DNA from: Streptomyces violascens
Lineage (GTDB): Bacteria > Actinomycetota > Actinomycetes > Streptomycetales > Streptomycetaceae
NCBI RefSeq assembly: GCF_014649955.1
Contig: NZ_BMUA01000043.1
Location: forward strand, 1 to 44,004
Reading direction: 5' to 3'
Length of the DNA: 44,004 bases
A program made the translations under genes and the position numbers. Shown piece by piece: positions 1 through 8,485 of this stretch. The notes under the pieces were generated by a model, which ran no database searches, was not told where the DNA came from, and was given only the letters and a program-made list of their open reading frames with translations. How positions within the stretch are numbered: position 1 is the first letter of the stretch; each line of letters begins with the position of its first letter.

Positions 1-626
1 TCACAAAGCGAGCATCTTCACTCGTACGCAGCTGAGCACGATCACGTGTACGGCGACAACGGTGTCCAAGTGGCGGGCCCGGTTCATCGCCCACCGCTTG
101 GACGGTCAGGGCGACGCACCCCGCCGGGCCGGCTGCGGACCGTCACCGACGAGCAGGTCGCCGAACTGATGCGGCGGCGACGAAGTAGAAGCGCGCCACC
201 CACTGGTCGACCGGGTCGATGGCCCAGCGCACGGGGATGTCGCAGTCGACCGTGTCCCAGATCCGGCGGGCCTTCGGCCTCAAACCGCACCGCATCGAGT
301 CGTTCAAGCTGTCCACCGACCCGCTCTCCGGCGACTAGGTCCACGACGTGGTGAGCCTCTACCTCGATCCGCCAGAGCGCTCCTGGTCTTGTGTGTGGAC
401 GAGAATTCGCAGATCCAGGCCCTGGACCGGTCGCAGCCGGGCCTGCCGATGATGCCCGGCGTGCCCGAGCGCCGCAGCCACGACTATCTGCGCGGGCACC
501 ACCACCCTGTTCGCAGCGCTGGACGCCGCGAGTGGCCAGGTCATCGGATCGCTCCACCGCCGGCACCGCGCCGAGGAGTTCAAGAAGTTCCTCGCCAAGC
601 TGGACCGGGAGGTACCGGCCCACCCG
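1..626 (+). pseudogene. IS630-family transposase remnant (left edge, frameshifted)
   Basis: The window opens inside a decayed IS630-type transposase. Protein-like segments lie in successive frames. An N-terminal helix-turn-helix part ends in VSKWRARFIAHRLDG near 85-115. It is followed by a TVTDEQVAEL linker and a MSQSTVSRI-like stretch near 240-300. A catalytic-domain start resembling CVDENSQIQALDRSQP lies near 395-440, and a segment reading GQVIGSLHRRHRAEEFKKFLAKLDREVP lies near 535-620. At least three frame changes and a stop near 338 separate them, so no full transposase can be made. Homology ends abruptly near 626, where IS110-like sequence begins, so this element was truncated by a later insertion or recombination. 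The start of the gene lies outside the window. Confidence 0.8.
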
Positions 627-645
627 GACCCTTCCAGGGATCCTT

Positions 646-868
646 CTCTGGATGCGGACGAGGCGATTCTTGGGGTTGATACGCACCGAGATGTTCATGT
701 GGCCGCCGTGATTGCGATGATGGGGGAAGGCTCTGGCCGTCGAGAGCTTCCCGGCCACCGCGACCGGATACCGTCAACTCGCGCGATGGGCATCCCGATG
801 AAGTGTCGTTCGGTGTTCCGGAGTGGCGGGGCCGGCAGCTATGGCGCAGCCCTGCGAGGGCCTTGTCC
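646..868 (+). pseudogene. IS110-family transposase, N-terminal remnant
   Basis: This stretch codes, across at least two frame changes, for the start of an IS110-family transposase. ILGVDTHRDVHVAAVI (about 660-705) is the first DEDD-type catalytic motif. It is followed by KALAVESFPATATGYRQLARWA (about 729-791) and GAGSYGAAL (about 828-855), which matches the usual TGSYGAAL block. After about 868 the IS110 reading is lost and the repeat-protein gene starts. The missing C-terminal end of an IS110 transposase appears in the same orientation at 2827. The two pieces therefore look like one element split by, or recombined around, the 898-2817 gene. Confidence 0.8.
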
Positions 869-897
869 CATTGCGGGCCGGCGGGGATCATGATCGC

Positions 898-2817
898 GTG
901 CAGCACCGAGCGGAACTCCACGAACTACTCGCACGCGCCGGACTCACGGTCGTCGAGGACGTGCGTCCGGGCCGCCTGTTCCCGCCGGAGGCCGGCTGGC
1001 GGATCGCGCGGGGGATCGCGGCGCCGGACGGCGCGGCCCGAGAAGCGCTCGACGCCGCGTGGTGGCGCCGTCTTTGCGATGTCGACGGCGAGTTCCTGGT
1101 GGTCGTTCTCCGGCACCGGGTCGGCGGCAACGACTCCTGGTGGACTCGGGTCCGGTACGCCGGGAGCGGTGTGCCGGGGCTGACCGGAGACCCCGGGTAC
1201 GTGGCGCTCTCCCTCGACGGGCAGGTGCTGCTGGCGGAGGTGCCCGGCGATGACGAGGCTCGGGTGACGGCCCTTGACCGACTGCCGGAGCGGCTGGAGG
1301 AGGCCGCCGCGGCCGTCGGGCGCGAGACGGAGGCTGAGCGCGCCGAGGTGTGGACTGCGGTGCCCGGCCGCCGTGCGTTGCCTCTGCACTGGGCGGATGG
1401 GATCGGGTCCAATCCTGCCGCGCCGGACGATCTGCTGATCCGGCTGCTGGATGTGGAGGAGGGCTTCCTGCACGGATGCGACCGGCCCGCCATCCTCGAC
1501 GCCGCCGTGGCGCACCCCGATCCGCAGGTGCGGTCACGGCCCGCCGACACCTTTCGGCCCAAGCTCACGTCCGATCAGTGGGTACATCTGGTCCGCGCCG
1601 AGTCGTCGCCCCACCGACGCGTGCTCTGGGCGGAGCGCGCCTGCATCTGGGGCGCCGAACTCCCCGAGGACCTATACGACGACCTCCTCGCCGGCCCCTC
1701 CCGCGCGCGAGCCGCCGAACTCCCGGGGCTCCCGGCGCGTCATCTCTCTGGCCTCGCGGCCGACGCCGATCCACAGGTGCGGGCGGCGGCCTGTGCCCGG
1801 TGGGAGGACATCACCGCGCCGCTGCGGGAGCGGCTGCTAGCCGACACCGACAACGCAGTGCGAACGGCCGCGCTGCTCGCCCACCACACCGACGTCGCCA
1901 TGCCTCGCGAGGTCTTCGCCGCACTGCCCGACCCGCGACGAGCGCTCGAACGGTGCCGCCTCAAGCCCGAGTTGGAGGCGGAGCTGGTCCAGGACGGGGA
2001 CGCGGAGGTACGCCGGGCACTGGCCGCCAACCCGAGCCTCGGCGCGCACGGCGTCGCCATCCTGGCAAAGGACCCGCAGAACGACGTCCGCTCCACGGTG
2101 GCGCTACGCCCCGACCTCAGCGAGGAACAACGTGCCGCGGTGCGCTACGACTTCGACCCGACGCCGATGTCGCACACCCTGCCCTGGGTCGCGGACCTGC
2201 ACGGCGACGCCGACGCGATGCGCCACCTGGCCACGTCCTCCCATCCGCTCATCCGCCGCAGCGTGGCCCGGGCCCGCCATCTCCCGCCGGACGTCGTGGA
2301 GCATCTGGCGCGGGACGAAGACCGAGTGGTCCGCCTGTTCCTCGCCGAATCGTGCGACGACGCGCCGGCCGACATGCTGCTGGAGGTCTGGCGCTGGTGG
2401 GACGGCAGCTTCAGCCACCCCGACCGCCCCCGGAGCCATCCCAACTTCCCCCGCGCGGGCCTGCTGCGCTACGCCGCCGACCCCAGCGGGCGGATGCGCC
2501 GCCTGGCCCTCGACGATCCGGAGTCCACGCCGGGCGACGTCGCGCACCTGGCCCGGGACCCCGATGCCGAGGTTCGCCGCCGCGCGGCCGAGGATCCCCG
2601 GCTGCCGCCGGCCGACGTGGTGCGGCTGCTGAACGACCCGGCGGCCCACGTCCGCGGGGCCGCGATGCGCAATCCGCGGCTGCCGGCCTGTGTCCTGGCC
2701 GGACTGTTGCACGACCGCGACACGGCATGCGCGGCAGTCACCAACCCGGCGATCCCGGTTCCCGTTCTGCACCGCATCCTGGCCGCGGCCGCGGCAGCCG
2801 TGGCAGCCCGGCGCTGA
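898..2817 (+). CDS. Leucine-rich-repeat-variant / HEAT-like repeat protein
   Basis: This long intact frame of about 639 residues has good high-GC codon use. From residue about 185 it consists of short helical repeats of the type 'HLARDPDAEVRRRAAEDPRL', with DPxxxVRxxxAxxP spacing, as in leucine-rich repeat variant (LRV) and HEAT-like proteins. The first 180 residues are a different domain with WW and acidic patches. There is no signal peptide or membrane helix, so it is probably a cytoplasmic protein-binding scaffold. The frame is open from ATG 823, but 823-868 still reads as IS110 transposase, so I prefer GTG 898, which has GGCGGGGA about ten bases upstream. The gene is flanked on both sides by pieces of the same IS110 family in the same orientation. 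I cannot assign a partner or a pathway. Confidence 0.8.
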   Translation: MQHRAELHELLARAGLTVVEDVRPGRLFPPEAGWRIARGIAAPDGAAREALDAAWWRRLCDVDGEFLVVVLRHRVGGNDSWWTRVRYAGSGVPGLTGDPGYVALSLDGQVLLAEVPGDDEARVTALDRLPERLEEAAAAVGRETEAERAEVWTAVPGRRALPLHWADGIGSNPAAPDDLLIRLLDVEEGFLHGCDRPAILDAAVAHPDPQVRSRPADTFRPKLTSDQWVHLVRAESSPHRRVLWAERACIWGAELPEDLYDDLLAGPSRARAAELPGLPARHLSGLAADADPQVRAAACARWEDITAPLRERLLADTDNAVRTAALLAHHTDVAMPREVFAALPDPRRALERCRLKPELEAELVQDGDAEVRRALAANPSLGAHGVAILAKDPQNDVRSTVALRPDLSEEQRAAVRYDFDPTPMSHTLPWVADLHGDADAMRHLATSSHPLIRRSVARARHLPPDVVEHLARDEDRVVRLFLAESCDDAPADMLLEVWRWWDGSFSHPDRPRSHPNFPRAGLLRYAADPSGRMRRLALDDPESTPGDVAHLARDPDAEVRRRAAEDPRLPPADVVRLLNDPAAHVRGAAMRNPRLPACVLAGLLHDRDTACAAVTNPAIPVPVLHRILAAAAAAVAARR

Positions 2818-2826
2818 ACATCGACA

Positions 2827-3008
2827 CCCCGCGGAGGTGACCGACAAAGGAATGCTGCCCTGCACCGCATCGTGGTCACGCGCCTGCTGGTCGACTCGCG
2901 AACCCAGGACTACTACGAGCGTCGGATCAAAGAGGGCAAGACCCGGCGCGAAATCGTCCGTTGTCTCAACGCTACGCGGCCCGGGATGTCTTCCACCTGG
3001 TCGAACAG
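2827..3008 (+). pseudogene. IS110-family transposase, C-terminal remnant
   Basis: Starting ten bases after the stop of the repeat-protein gene, the sequence reads RGGDRQRNAALHRIVV, then LLVDSRTQDYYERRIKEGK and REIVRCLN. This is the conserved tail of the IS110 transposase (Transposase_20 end). One frameshift near 2968 leads to RYAARDVFHLVEQL. No catalytic part remains here. Together with the N-terminal remnant at 646-868 it brackets the 898-2817 gene. Confidence 0.8.
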
Positions 3009-3061
3009 CTACAGCCAGCCCCCCGCTCGGGGCTGTGTTTCAGCTTTGTGAGAGGTGAGGA

Positions 3062-3087
3062 GCCCCCGCTGGCTTGCTCGCGGGGGC
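3062..3087. terminator. Strong GC hairpin after the IS110 remnant
   Basis: GCCCCCGC (3062-3069) and GCGGGGGC (3080-3087) form a perfect 8-bp stem with a 10-base loop. It lies about 55 bases after the IS110 tail and may be a terminator or part of the non-coding end of that element. Confidence 0.45.
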
Positions 3088-4652
3088 CTGCGTGTAGGGG
3101 TGGGCCGCGTGTGGCGCGGTGTGTGCCAGTGCAGTCGTGCCGCTGGCGACGGCTGCCCGCAGCCGGCCCAGTCCGGCACGGTGCTGGTCCGGTCCGATTC
3201 CGGGGCGGCGACAAACGAGTAGGGCCAGCCCGGCGGCCGTTCCGGTTCCTGGCTGGCTTGCCGCCGGTGCGCGCTTGACGAGCGCGGCTCGCTGCTCGGC
3301 GTCCGCAGCGTGCGGGTAAAGGCCGGGAGGTTCGACGAGGCCGGGAAGCCGGGCTCGGTGTCCCGTGTGGTGCGGTTCAGGGCGGACAGCACCGTGCGCA
3401 TCGCCGTCCGCTGGGGGGAGAAGGGCGGACTGTACCTGACCGGTGACGGGGTGGTGGAACGGCCCAGGCGACCGAGGAGCGGACAGGCTACGACGCGGCC
3501 GCCCCTCAGCAAGCTGACGGCCCCCAAACGCTTGGGGCTGGGTTCCCGGTGGAACGAACGTGGGCCTCCCGCGGGTGGTTCCGAACACCAGGACATGTTT
3601 CGGGTTGCTCTTATCGGCGTCGTCTTCGCCGGTTACAGCACGGCGGGCTAGGTACCTCCAGTGCTTCGGCGATCTTGCAGCCCCCGGCTCGGCGCGCCGC
3701 CCTCGGCACTCGCAGAGGTGACGTATGTATCGCTCTTGACGCCCTGCCCTTGGCGAGGCGAGGAGGACCCCCAGCCGGGTACGGACGCGCGCGTCGCCGC
3801 TCCGGGGCCTTGGCCGGTGCGCAAGATGCCCTTGAACTTGAGAGCCATCTCCAGCGAGAGGTGGTCGTCGATCAAGTCGATCGGGACAAGTTGAGCGTCG
3901 CGGACGATGATTCGGTACTCATCCAACGATTGCCCTCCGCGTGTCTGTTTGGTGATCACCATCTGGCCCCGCGTCCGTTGTTGCCCTTCATGGCCTACCG
4001 ACCGTCGTCGAGGTCGTCACCGAAGACATGCCCTTTCTGATGGACTCGTGCGTCGCGCATCTCGGCTGGGACTGGAACGGCACCCTTCGCGCCCCCATTT
4101 TTTTCGCCTTGTTGCCTGGGACGGCCGCGGAAATGCCCTTCGGTGGGGATGACCTGCACTTTCCTCACTCGGGGTGCCTAGATCAGTTGTGCAGGGTGGG
4201 CACAACGGCCCCACCCCGCACGGAGGCGGCCGAAAAGTCGTCCGAGCGCTCGTGGGCGCAGGTGTACTCGTTGTTCCCGACGGCTTCACCACGGGAGGGA
4301 AGGGCCAGCATCAAGCGACTACGGCCCAATCCGCAGGCCAGAGGCCCAGTTATGCAGTAGGGCGAAGTTCGATCCCAGGTTTTGTACACATAAGGCTCAT
4401 GACGGCACAGGCATTTAGAGCGGTAGCGTTGCAACCGAACCAAGCGCCAGCCGAAGGGTTTCCCACCTGCGCTGTTCCGTGATCTGTGCACCAACTCGGC
4501 ATGACCACGATCATGGCCTCATACCTGACGAAAGATCGCTCCCGCTGAGGTGGCGGTGCGACGCGGCAGAACAATCCGCGTCGACTCCGCACGTCGTTTA
4601 CGTTCAATCCCGCCCTGCCATAACCCGAGACCGGATAAGAGGAGTACGCCCC
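3088..4652. other. Gene-poor mosaic stretch, decayed fragments only
   Basis: No intact gene can be supported here. A segment at 3180-3220 reads VLVRSDSGAATNE, reminiscent of IS1380-type transposases, and breaks off at a stop. Minus-strand 3805-3962 reads MVITKQTRGGQSLDEY and continues VPIDLIDDHLSLEMALKFK. It looks coding but I do not recognise it, and it loses coding character before its stop at 3648. Plus-strand 3995-4066 reads VVEVVTEDMPFLMDS, which resembles the N-terminal part of NAD-dependent glutamate dehydrogenases (EIVTDDMPFLVDS), as an isolated scrap. The rest shows no consistent frame. I read it as accumulated debris next to IS elements. Confidence 0.4.
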
Positions 4653-4811
4653 GTGGCTACAACTCGTAGAGCAGACAGTGCCCGGCAACAGCCGCAGTTC
4701 GAACTTCGCTGTGGGGGGCTGCGCTTAACCATCCAGCGCGTGCCAGTGTGGCTGATCACGCTCGTCAGTACCGTCAGCGGAACCGGAGCAGCCTGGTGGA
4801 CGAGTCGATAG
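4653..4811 (+). CDS. Small membrane peptide, 52 residues
   Basis: A GTG start at 4653 has AGGAG (4640-4644) eight bases upstream. It opens a 52-codon frame that ends directly before a strong terminator at 4813. The peptide has a polar, arginine-rich start, then FELRCGGLRLTIQRVP, then one hydrophobic segment (about residues 33-47, PVWLITLVSTVSGTGAAWW) and ends in TSR. It looks like one of the small single-helix proteins that Streptomyces genomes carry in many copies and that have no known function. The ribosome site, compact size and own terminator make it a credible gene in otherwise decayed DNA. Confidence 0.6.
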   Translation: MATTRRADSARQQPQFELRCGGLRLTIQRVPVWLITLVSTVSGTGAAWWTSR

Positions 4812-4812
4812 A

Positions 4813-4847
4813 GCAGGGTGGGAGAGATGGTTGCCCTCCCACCCTGC
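4813..4847 (+). terminator. Rho-independent-type terminator of the 52-residue peptide gene
   Basis: GCAGGGTGGGAG (4813-4824) pairs perfectly with CTCCCACCCTGC (4836-4847), giving a 12-bp stem with an 11-base loop. It begins one base after the stop codon at 4811. There is no U tract, as is usual in Streptomyces. Confidence 0.85.
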
Positions 4848-4892
4848 CTCTGGGGGCCTCTGCTTGATCCTGAGGAAGCGAGAAGACCGCCG

Positions 4893-5160
4893 ATGGCGAT
4901 GAAGGTCTACTCGGACGAGTGCAAGGCCGATGCCGTGGCCTTGCACGTGTCCGCACCCGGGGCGGCCTACAAGAGCATCGCCGCCGCCCGGGCATCAACC
5001 GGGCCACCCTGCGTGAGTGGGTGCTGCGGCACCGTGAACGCCGGAGCGGCTTTGTCAGGTCCTGGACGTGAACCGGTTCAGCTACTACAAGTGGCCTGCA
5101 GGCGCCGAGGCCCGGGCCACCCGGCTGCACCAGGACCGGGTCCTGGCCGAGGATGGCGAG
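4893..5160 (+). pseudogene. IS3-family transposase remnant (OrfA plus start of OrfB)
   Basis: ATG 4893 begins a typical IS3 OrfA: MKVYSDECKADAVALHV, then AAYKSIAA. A frameshift near 4985 moves the rest (GINRATLREWVLRHRER) into another frame. From about 5050 the sequence reads LCQVLDVNRFSYYKWPAGAEAR and then RLHQDRVLAEDGE, the start of IS3 OrfB. It stops near 5160, before any DDE catalytic residue. The deletion and frameshift make it inactive. Confidence 0.8.
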
Positions 5161-5685
5161 TGTGCCCGAGTGTTGGAAGGACACCAAGATCCAGGCGATC
5201 AGGGGGGATGCGGATCAGGAGTATCAAGCAGCCCAGTGACTTCGCCCAGGTGCGGTCTGTCCTCGTGGTTGAGGTGGCACGGGCCGGATTCTCCTTGGAC
5301 TGTGTCCGACGGACAGGTGGAGGCACGTCAGGTGAGGGCGTTGACGGCTTGGTACAGGCGGGTGCCATGCGTCCACTTCTTGACGTGCAACGACCGGTAC
5401 ACCGCGCGCCGCGCACTCAGTGCGTTGTGGCAAACCGGATCTTGTTCGAGTGGCAGCGGGTGATCATCTGGACGGAGATTCCGGTGCGGTCGCGGGCATG
5501 AGGGAACGGGGCCCCTTGGTAGTGACGCGGTTATGACACCAGCACGACCAAGGAAGCCCGTTGCCTGATCAGTTGAGCAGTACCTCTACGCCTGCGTCCA
5601 CCGCGGCGACCCCTGGGTGTGACTGCTACGTGCACCGGTTCGGTTCGATCGTTCCGGAACGGCGGGCAGGCTGCTTTCCAGTGAC
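5161..5685. other. No recognisable gene between two IS remnants
   Basis: Open frames here are short and change frame without conserved motifs. The minus strand near 5330-5420 reads YRSLHVKKWTHGTRLYQAVNALT before a stop, which looks like the C-terminal end of some decayed protein that I cannot name. No ribosome site or promoter is evident. Confidence 0.4.
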
Positions 5686-5785
5686 ATGACGGATGCGGAG
5701 TGGACCGAGGTCCGCTCCGCGATGCCGGTGCCAGCCTGGCTCCTCAAGCTGGACGGGCGTCCGGAGGCGTTCTGCCACCGCGAGA
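5686..5785 (+). pseudogene. IS5-family transposase N-terminal scrap
   Basis: ATG 5686 opens MTDAEWTEVRSAMPVPAWL and continues DGRPEAFCHRE. This matches the start of IS5-type transposases (TDAEWxxVRPLLPVPAWL, then GRPExYCHRxM). Homology stops at about 5785 after 33 codons, so only the amino end remains. Confidence 0.7.
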
Positions 5786-5865
5786 GGGCACGCACCTGAC
5801 GGTATGGCCTCGTCGGGCCCGGACTGCGCGCCCGACGTCGACCGGCAGCGCCGGCCGGGGGAATG

Positions 5866-5899
5866 CGATGATCCCCCGATTCACACCGGGGGGTCATCG
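5866..5899 (-). terminator. Hairpin terminator downstream of the secreted lectin gene
   Basis: CGATGATCCCCCG (5866-5878) and CGGGGGGTCATCG (5887-5899) form a 13-bp stem with one G:T wobble and an 8-base loop. It sits 13 bases beyond the stop of the minus-strand gene 5912-6529. Confidence 0.75.
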
Positions 5900-5911
5900 A
5901 AGGGGTAGGAG

Positions 5912-6529
5912 TTAGGAAACCATGCTCCAGGTCTGGTAGGTGTTCGAGTGGTTGCTACACGTGTAGCTGGCCGTGTTGTTCCACGAGGGCGCGCCGAGGT
6001 CGAACAGCATGTTGTTCCAGTGGCCGGCCTGGCCTCGGTCCAGGCAGAGGATCTTCGGGCTGTCGCCGTTTTGCTGGTAGTTGGCGAACTGGTAACTATT
6101 GGGGTTGGGATTGGTGTTGCCCACCCAGGTCAGGTTCCACTGGTCGTGCCAGTCCTGGTAGTCGCAACTACCTGTCTTCCCCACGTAATGCCAGTCGGAC
6201 CAGGCAGGGTCAGATGCCTTGTGCATACGATCGACCCGCAGGCATCGGCCGGTCTGCCGGTTCCTGATCTGGACTCTGTCGTAGTAGTTGCCAACGTTCC
6301 CGGCGTAGGAAGTAACGTCCCACCGCTGGTAGTTCCCGCCGTTACAAGGCAGGACGTACAGGTCCCCACTGTTGTTGCTGTCCAGGCACTGACCATCGTT
6401 CTGGTCCTTGAGCTGGACGCTGTACTGGTAGGTGTTGGCCTGGGCCGTTCCCGCGGTGGCCAGCAGCCCGGCCATCGAGCCCAGGGCAAGGACCCCGGCG
6501 CCCACTGCGGACTTGAGTTTGAACTTCAC
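5912..6529 (-). CDS. Secreted beta-trefoil (ricin B-like) lectin-type protein
   Basis: This 205-residue protein has a clear Sec signal peptide: MKFKLKSAVGAGVLALGSM, a hydrophobic core, and cleavage after AQA near residue 31. The mature part carries the marks of a ricin B-type beta-trefoil. CLDSNNSGDLYVLPCNGG leads to a QRW motif, CLRV lies in the second lobe, and the C-terminal end reads YQTWSMV, so QxW elements recur. Paired cysteines suggest disulphides outside the cell. Such domains bind sugars; no catalytic domain is attached, so it is probably a free extracellular lectin or an inhibitor-like protein. The start at 6529 has AAGGAG about eight bases upstream. A hairpin follows the stop. It stands alone between IS debris and a gene-poor stretch. 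Confidence 0.8.
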   Translation of the reverse strand: MKFKLKSAVGAGVLALGSMAGLLATAGTAQANTYQYSVQLKDQNDGQCLDSNNSGDLYVLPCNGGNYQRWDVTSYAGNVGNYYDRVQIRNRQTGRCLRVDRMHKASDPAWSDWHYVGKTGSCDYQDWHDQWNLTWVGNTNPNPNSYQFANYQQNGDSPKILCLDRGQAGHWNNMLFDLGAPSWNNTASYTCSNHSNTYQTWSMVS

Positions 6530-7012
6530 CTGTACTCCTTCGTGGGGTGCCCGGCGACGGTACTGATGCGTCTGTTTTGCATTCGGCTACACCACCGTCG
6601 TGGCACCGCTGCTGCGTTGACCGAACGTTTCGTCGCTGTCCTGTGCGTTGTGCGGGAACGGCTGACCGCCCCGTGGAACGCTATGTCCACGGGTCCTTCG
6701 GCCGTCCTGGATTCGTCCTAGTGCCAGGTCAGCCAGGGGGGCAGCGTTGTCCCCCACCCGCAAACCGCTGACGAAGCAAGCCGTTGCACTGCAGCTTTTC
6801 CGACTTGGATCAGGCTCGGCCGACGGGCCGTTGTGGTGGATCCGGTCGTCCAGGATGCGGCTTCACGTGTTGTGGGCAGCCCGGTCACTGGAGACGATGC
6901 GGGCGAACGTTGGCGAGATGTAGGAGTCCCACGTCAAAACGGATCCCGGTGCCCGCGCACATCGGCCTTACACCTTGCCCGCGAAATCTCTTACCAAACT
7001 CAGGAGCAGTCG
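6530..7012. other. Non-coding or decayed stretch between lectin and small protein genes
   Basis: I see no frame with consistent coding character or conserved motif in this 480-base stretch. It must hold the lectin promoter on the minus strand. No copy of the TTGC/GCAA dyad is present. Confidence 0.4.
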
Positions 7013-7216
7013 ATGGACGTCAGCTACTTCGGTGACCGCGGGCACGTCCCGCTGCGCGTGGCCCTGCTGCTGGCCGAGGTGGCGGGCATCCTGCTCACCG
7101 CGCCGGCGGGCAGCGCGCAGATCATGCAGTTGCGCGCGACCGCCCGCACGTACGGCCGGGCCCGCCGCAGGGCTGTGAAGGCCGAGGCCAAGGACTCCTC
7201 GAAGGCCCGGCGGTAG
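7013..7216 (+). CDS. Small protein of 67 residues, unknown
   Basis: ATG 7013 has AGGAG (7002-7006) six bases upstream, the best start in this frame. The product begins MDVSYFGDRGHVPLRVALLL. It has a hydrophobic stretch around residues 12-33, then a long basic tail rich in Arg, Lys and Ala (YGRARRRAVKAEAKDSSKARR). One membrane helix with a positive cytoplasmic tail is likely. I do not recognise a family. Its stop codon lies inside an 18-bp palindrome shared with the stop of the converging aldo/keto reductase gene. Confidence 0.55.
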   Translation: MDVSYFGDRGHVPLRVALLLAEVAGILLTAPAGSAQIMQLRATARTYGRARRRAVKAEAKDSSKARR

Positions 7217-7228
7217 CCCGGGCTACCG
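7211..7228. terminator. Perfect 18-bp palindrome holding both stop codons of convergent genes
   Basis: CGGTAGCCCGGGCTACCG is a perfect palindrome. The TAG of the plus-strand gene (7214-7216) and the TAG of the minus-strand gene (7223-7225) are mirror images within it. It could act as a bidirectional terminator or a block to convergent transcription. Confidence 0.55.
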
Positions 7229-8233
7229 GGCGCCAGCCACAGGGCGCGACTTGTAGAAAGACTCCTCCAGGTAGGCGACCCCGTGCGGCTGGTAGGGCTC
7301 CTCCAAGTAGGCAGCCTCGGCCTCGTCGAGTTCGACGTTCACCGCGGCGAGGGCGTCGGCAAGCTGGGCCGGCTTGGTGACCCCGACGATGGGCGAGGTC
7401 ACCGCAGGGTTGCGCATGACCCAGGCCAGGGCGACCTGGGCCGGGGTCAGACCCCGCTTGCCCGCGATCTCGTGGACGCGCTCGACCACTGCCTGGTCCC
7501 CGTCGCGGTAGAGGATCGTGCCGCCCTCATCGGTCCTGGCACGCGCCGTGGCGGTGTCCCGGACCCGCGTCAGCCTGCCCCGCGCCAGCGGGCTCCACGG
7601 AATCACGCCGATGCCCTGGTCGGCGCAGAGCGGGAGCATCTCCCGCTCTGCTTCTCGGTGGATGAGGTTGTAGTGGTCCTGCATCGACACGAACCGGGTC
7701 CAGCCGTTCAGGTCAGCCAGGTACAGGGCCTTGGCGAACTGCCAGGCGTACATGGAAGAGGCTCCGATGTAGCGGACCTTCCCGGACTTGACCGCGTCGT
7801 GCAGTGCCTCGAGGGTTTCCTCAATCGGGGTGTCGTAGTCCCAGCGGTGGATCTGGTACAGGTCGATGTAGTCGGTCCCCAGTCGCTTCAGGGAGGCGTC
7901 GAGCTCGGCGAAGATCGCCTTGCGGGACAGCCCGGCGCCATTCGGGCCGGGGCGCATCCGCATCCAGACCTTGGTCGAGAGAACGACCTCCTCGCGCCGG
8001 GTGAAGTCCTTGACCGCCTGGCCGACGATCTCCTCGCTGCTTCCGGCGCTGTACCCATTGGCCGTGTCGAGGAAGTTGACGCCGCTTTCGAGGGCTTGCT
8101 TGATGATGTCCCGGCTGGCGTCCGCGCCCAGCGACCAGGGCTCGCCGCCCCGGTCCCGCTCGCCGAAGCTCATGCAACCGAGGGCGATGGCGGAGACTTC
8201 CAGTCCGGTCGTTCCGAGCTTGATGTAACGCAT
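7223..8233 (-). CDS. Aldo/keto reductase
   Basis: This is a full-length 336-residue member of the aldo/keto reductase superfamily, cytosolic NADPH-dependent TIM-barrel enzymes that reduce aldehydes and ketones. The catalytic tetrad is visible: Asp56 and Tyr61 in FLDTANGYSAG, Lys88 in LSTKVW and His129 in QIHRWD. The cofactor-binding C-terminal part has GVIPWSPLARGRL and SPIVGVTK. It resembles the YajO/GSP69-like group with a YSAGSSEE loop. The C-terminal end repeats YLEEPYQ/YLEESFY, an odd short duplication. Upstream lies a MerR-type palindrome with a 19-base promoter spacer, and the predicted transcript starts about at the ATG, so the mRNA may be leaderless. No MerR gene is adjacent in this window. 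The substrate is unknown. Confidence 0.92.
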   Translation of the reverse strand: MRYIKLGTTGLEVSAIALGCMSFGERDRGGEPWSLGADASRDIIKQALESGVNFLDTANGYSAGSSEEIVGQAVKDFTRREEVVLSTKVWMRMRPGPNGAGLSRKAIFAELDASLKRLGTDYIDLYQIHRWDYDTPIEETLEALHDAVKSGKVRYIGASSMYAWQFAKALYLADLNGWTRFVSMQDHYNLIHREAEREMLPLCADQGIGVIPWSPLARGRLTRVRDTATARARTDEGGTILYRDGDQAVVERVHEIAGKRGLTPAQVALAWVMRNPAVTSPIVGVTKPAQLADALAAVNVELDEAEAAYLEEPYQPHGVAYLEESFYKSRPVAGAR

Positions 8234-8248
8234 GCGCCGAACCTAGGA

Positions 8249-8266
8249 GTTGGAGTGCGCTCCAAC
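8249..8266 (-). promoter_or_regulatory. MerR-type operator and promoter of the aldo/keto reductase gene
   Basis: GTTGGAG-TGCG-CTCCAAC is a perfect interrupted palindrome. On the minus strand it lies between a TTGCGT-like -35 and a CTAGGT/TAGGTT -10 (about 8241-8247), with a long spacer of about 19 bases. That is the arrangement of promoters twisted open by MerR-family activators. The ATG is about eight bases after the -10, so a leaderless transcript is likely. Confidence 0.65.
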
Positions 8267-8371
8267 GCAAACTCGGAGGCGTGGGCGTGTTCCGCTGGTC
8301 CGGGCGGCGGTATCGCAGCGCTCGCGAGAGCACCCCTACCCGCGGAATCTCTAAGTCACTCAGCGCTGCGG

Positions 8372-8398
8372 AGTCCCAGGGCTGACCACCCTGGGACT
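8372..8398. terminator. Perfect 10-bp hairpin
   Basis: AGTCCCAGGG (8372-8381) and CCCTGGGACT (8389-8398) form a perfect stem with a 7-base loop. It lies in the intergenic stretch before the 40-residue peptide gene. It could end transcription arriving from an upstream unit that has since been lost, or be an operator. Confidence 0.45.
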
Positions 8399-8485
8399 TC
8401 TTGCACTTCCCTTGACCGGCCGTTCAACGACTGCCCGCGGCCAAGGTCACCGGGCCTGGATGAGCCTGGTGCCAGACGTCACCCC

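Noticed and set aside
823..897. ATG 823 or 841 as start of the repeat-protein gene
   Set aside because: The bases still read as IS110 transposase (GAGSYGAAL in another frame), so this part was probably not ancestral coding sequence of the gene.
4380..4460. A tRNA-like stretch
   Set aside because: No cloverleaf, no T-loop GGTTCRA and no CCA end could be drawn; no tRNA or rRNA gene was found in the window.
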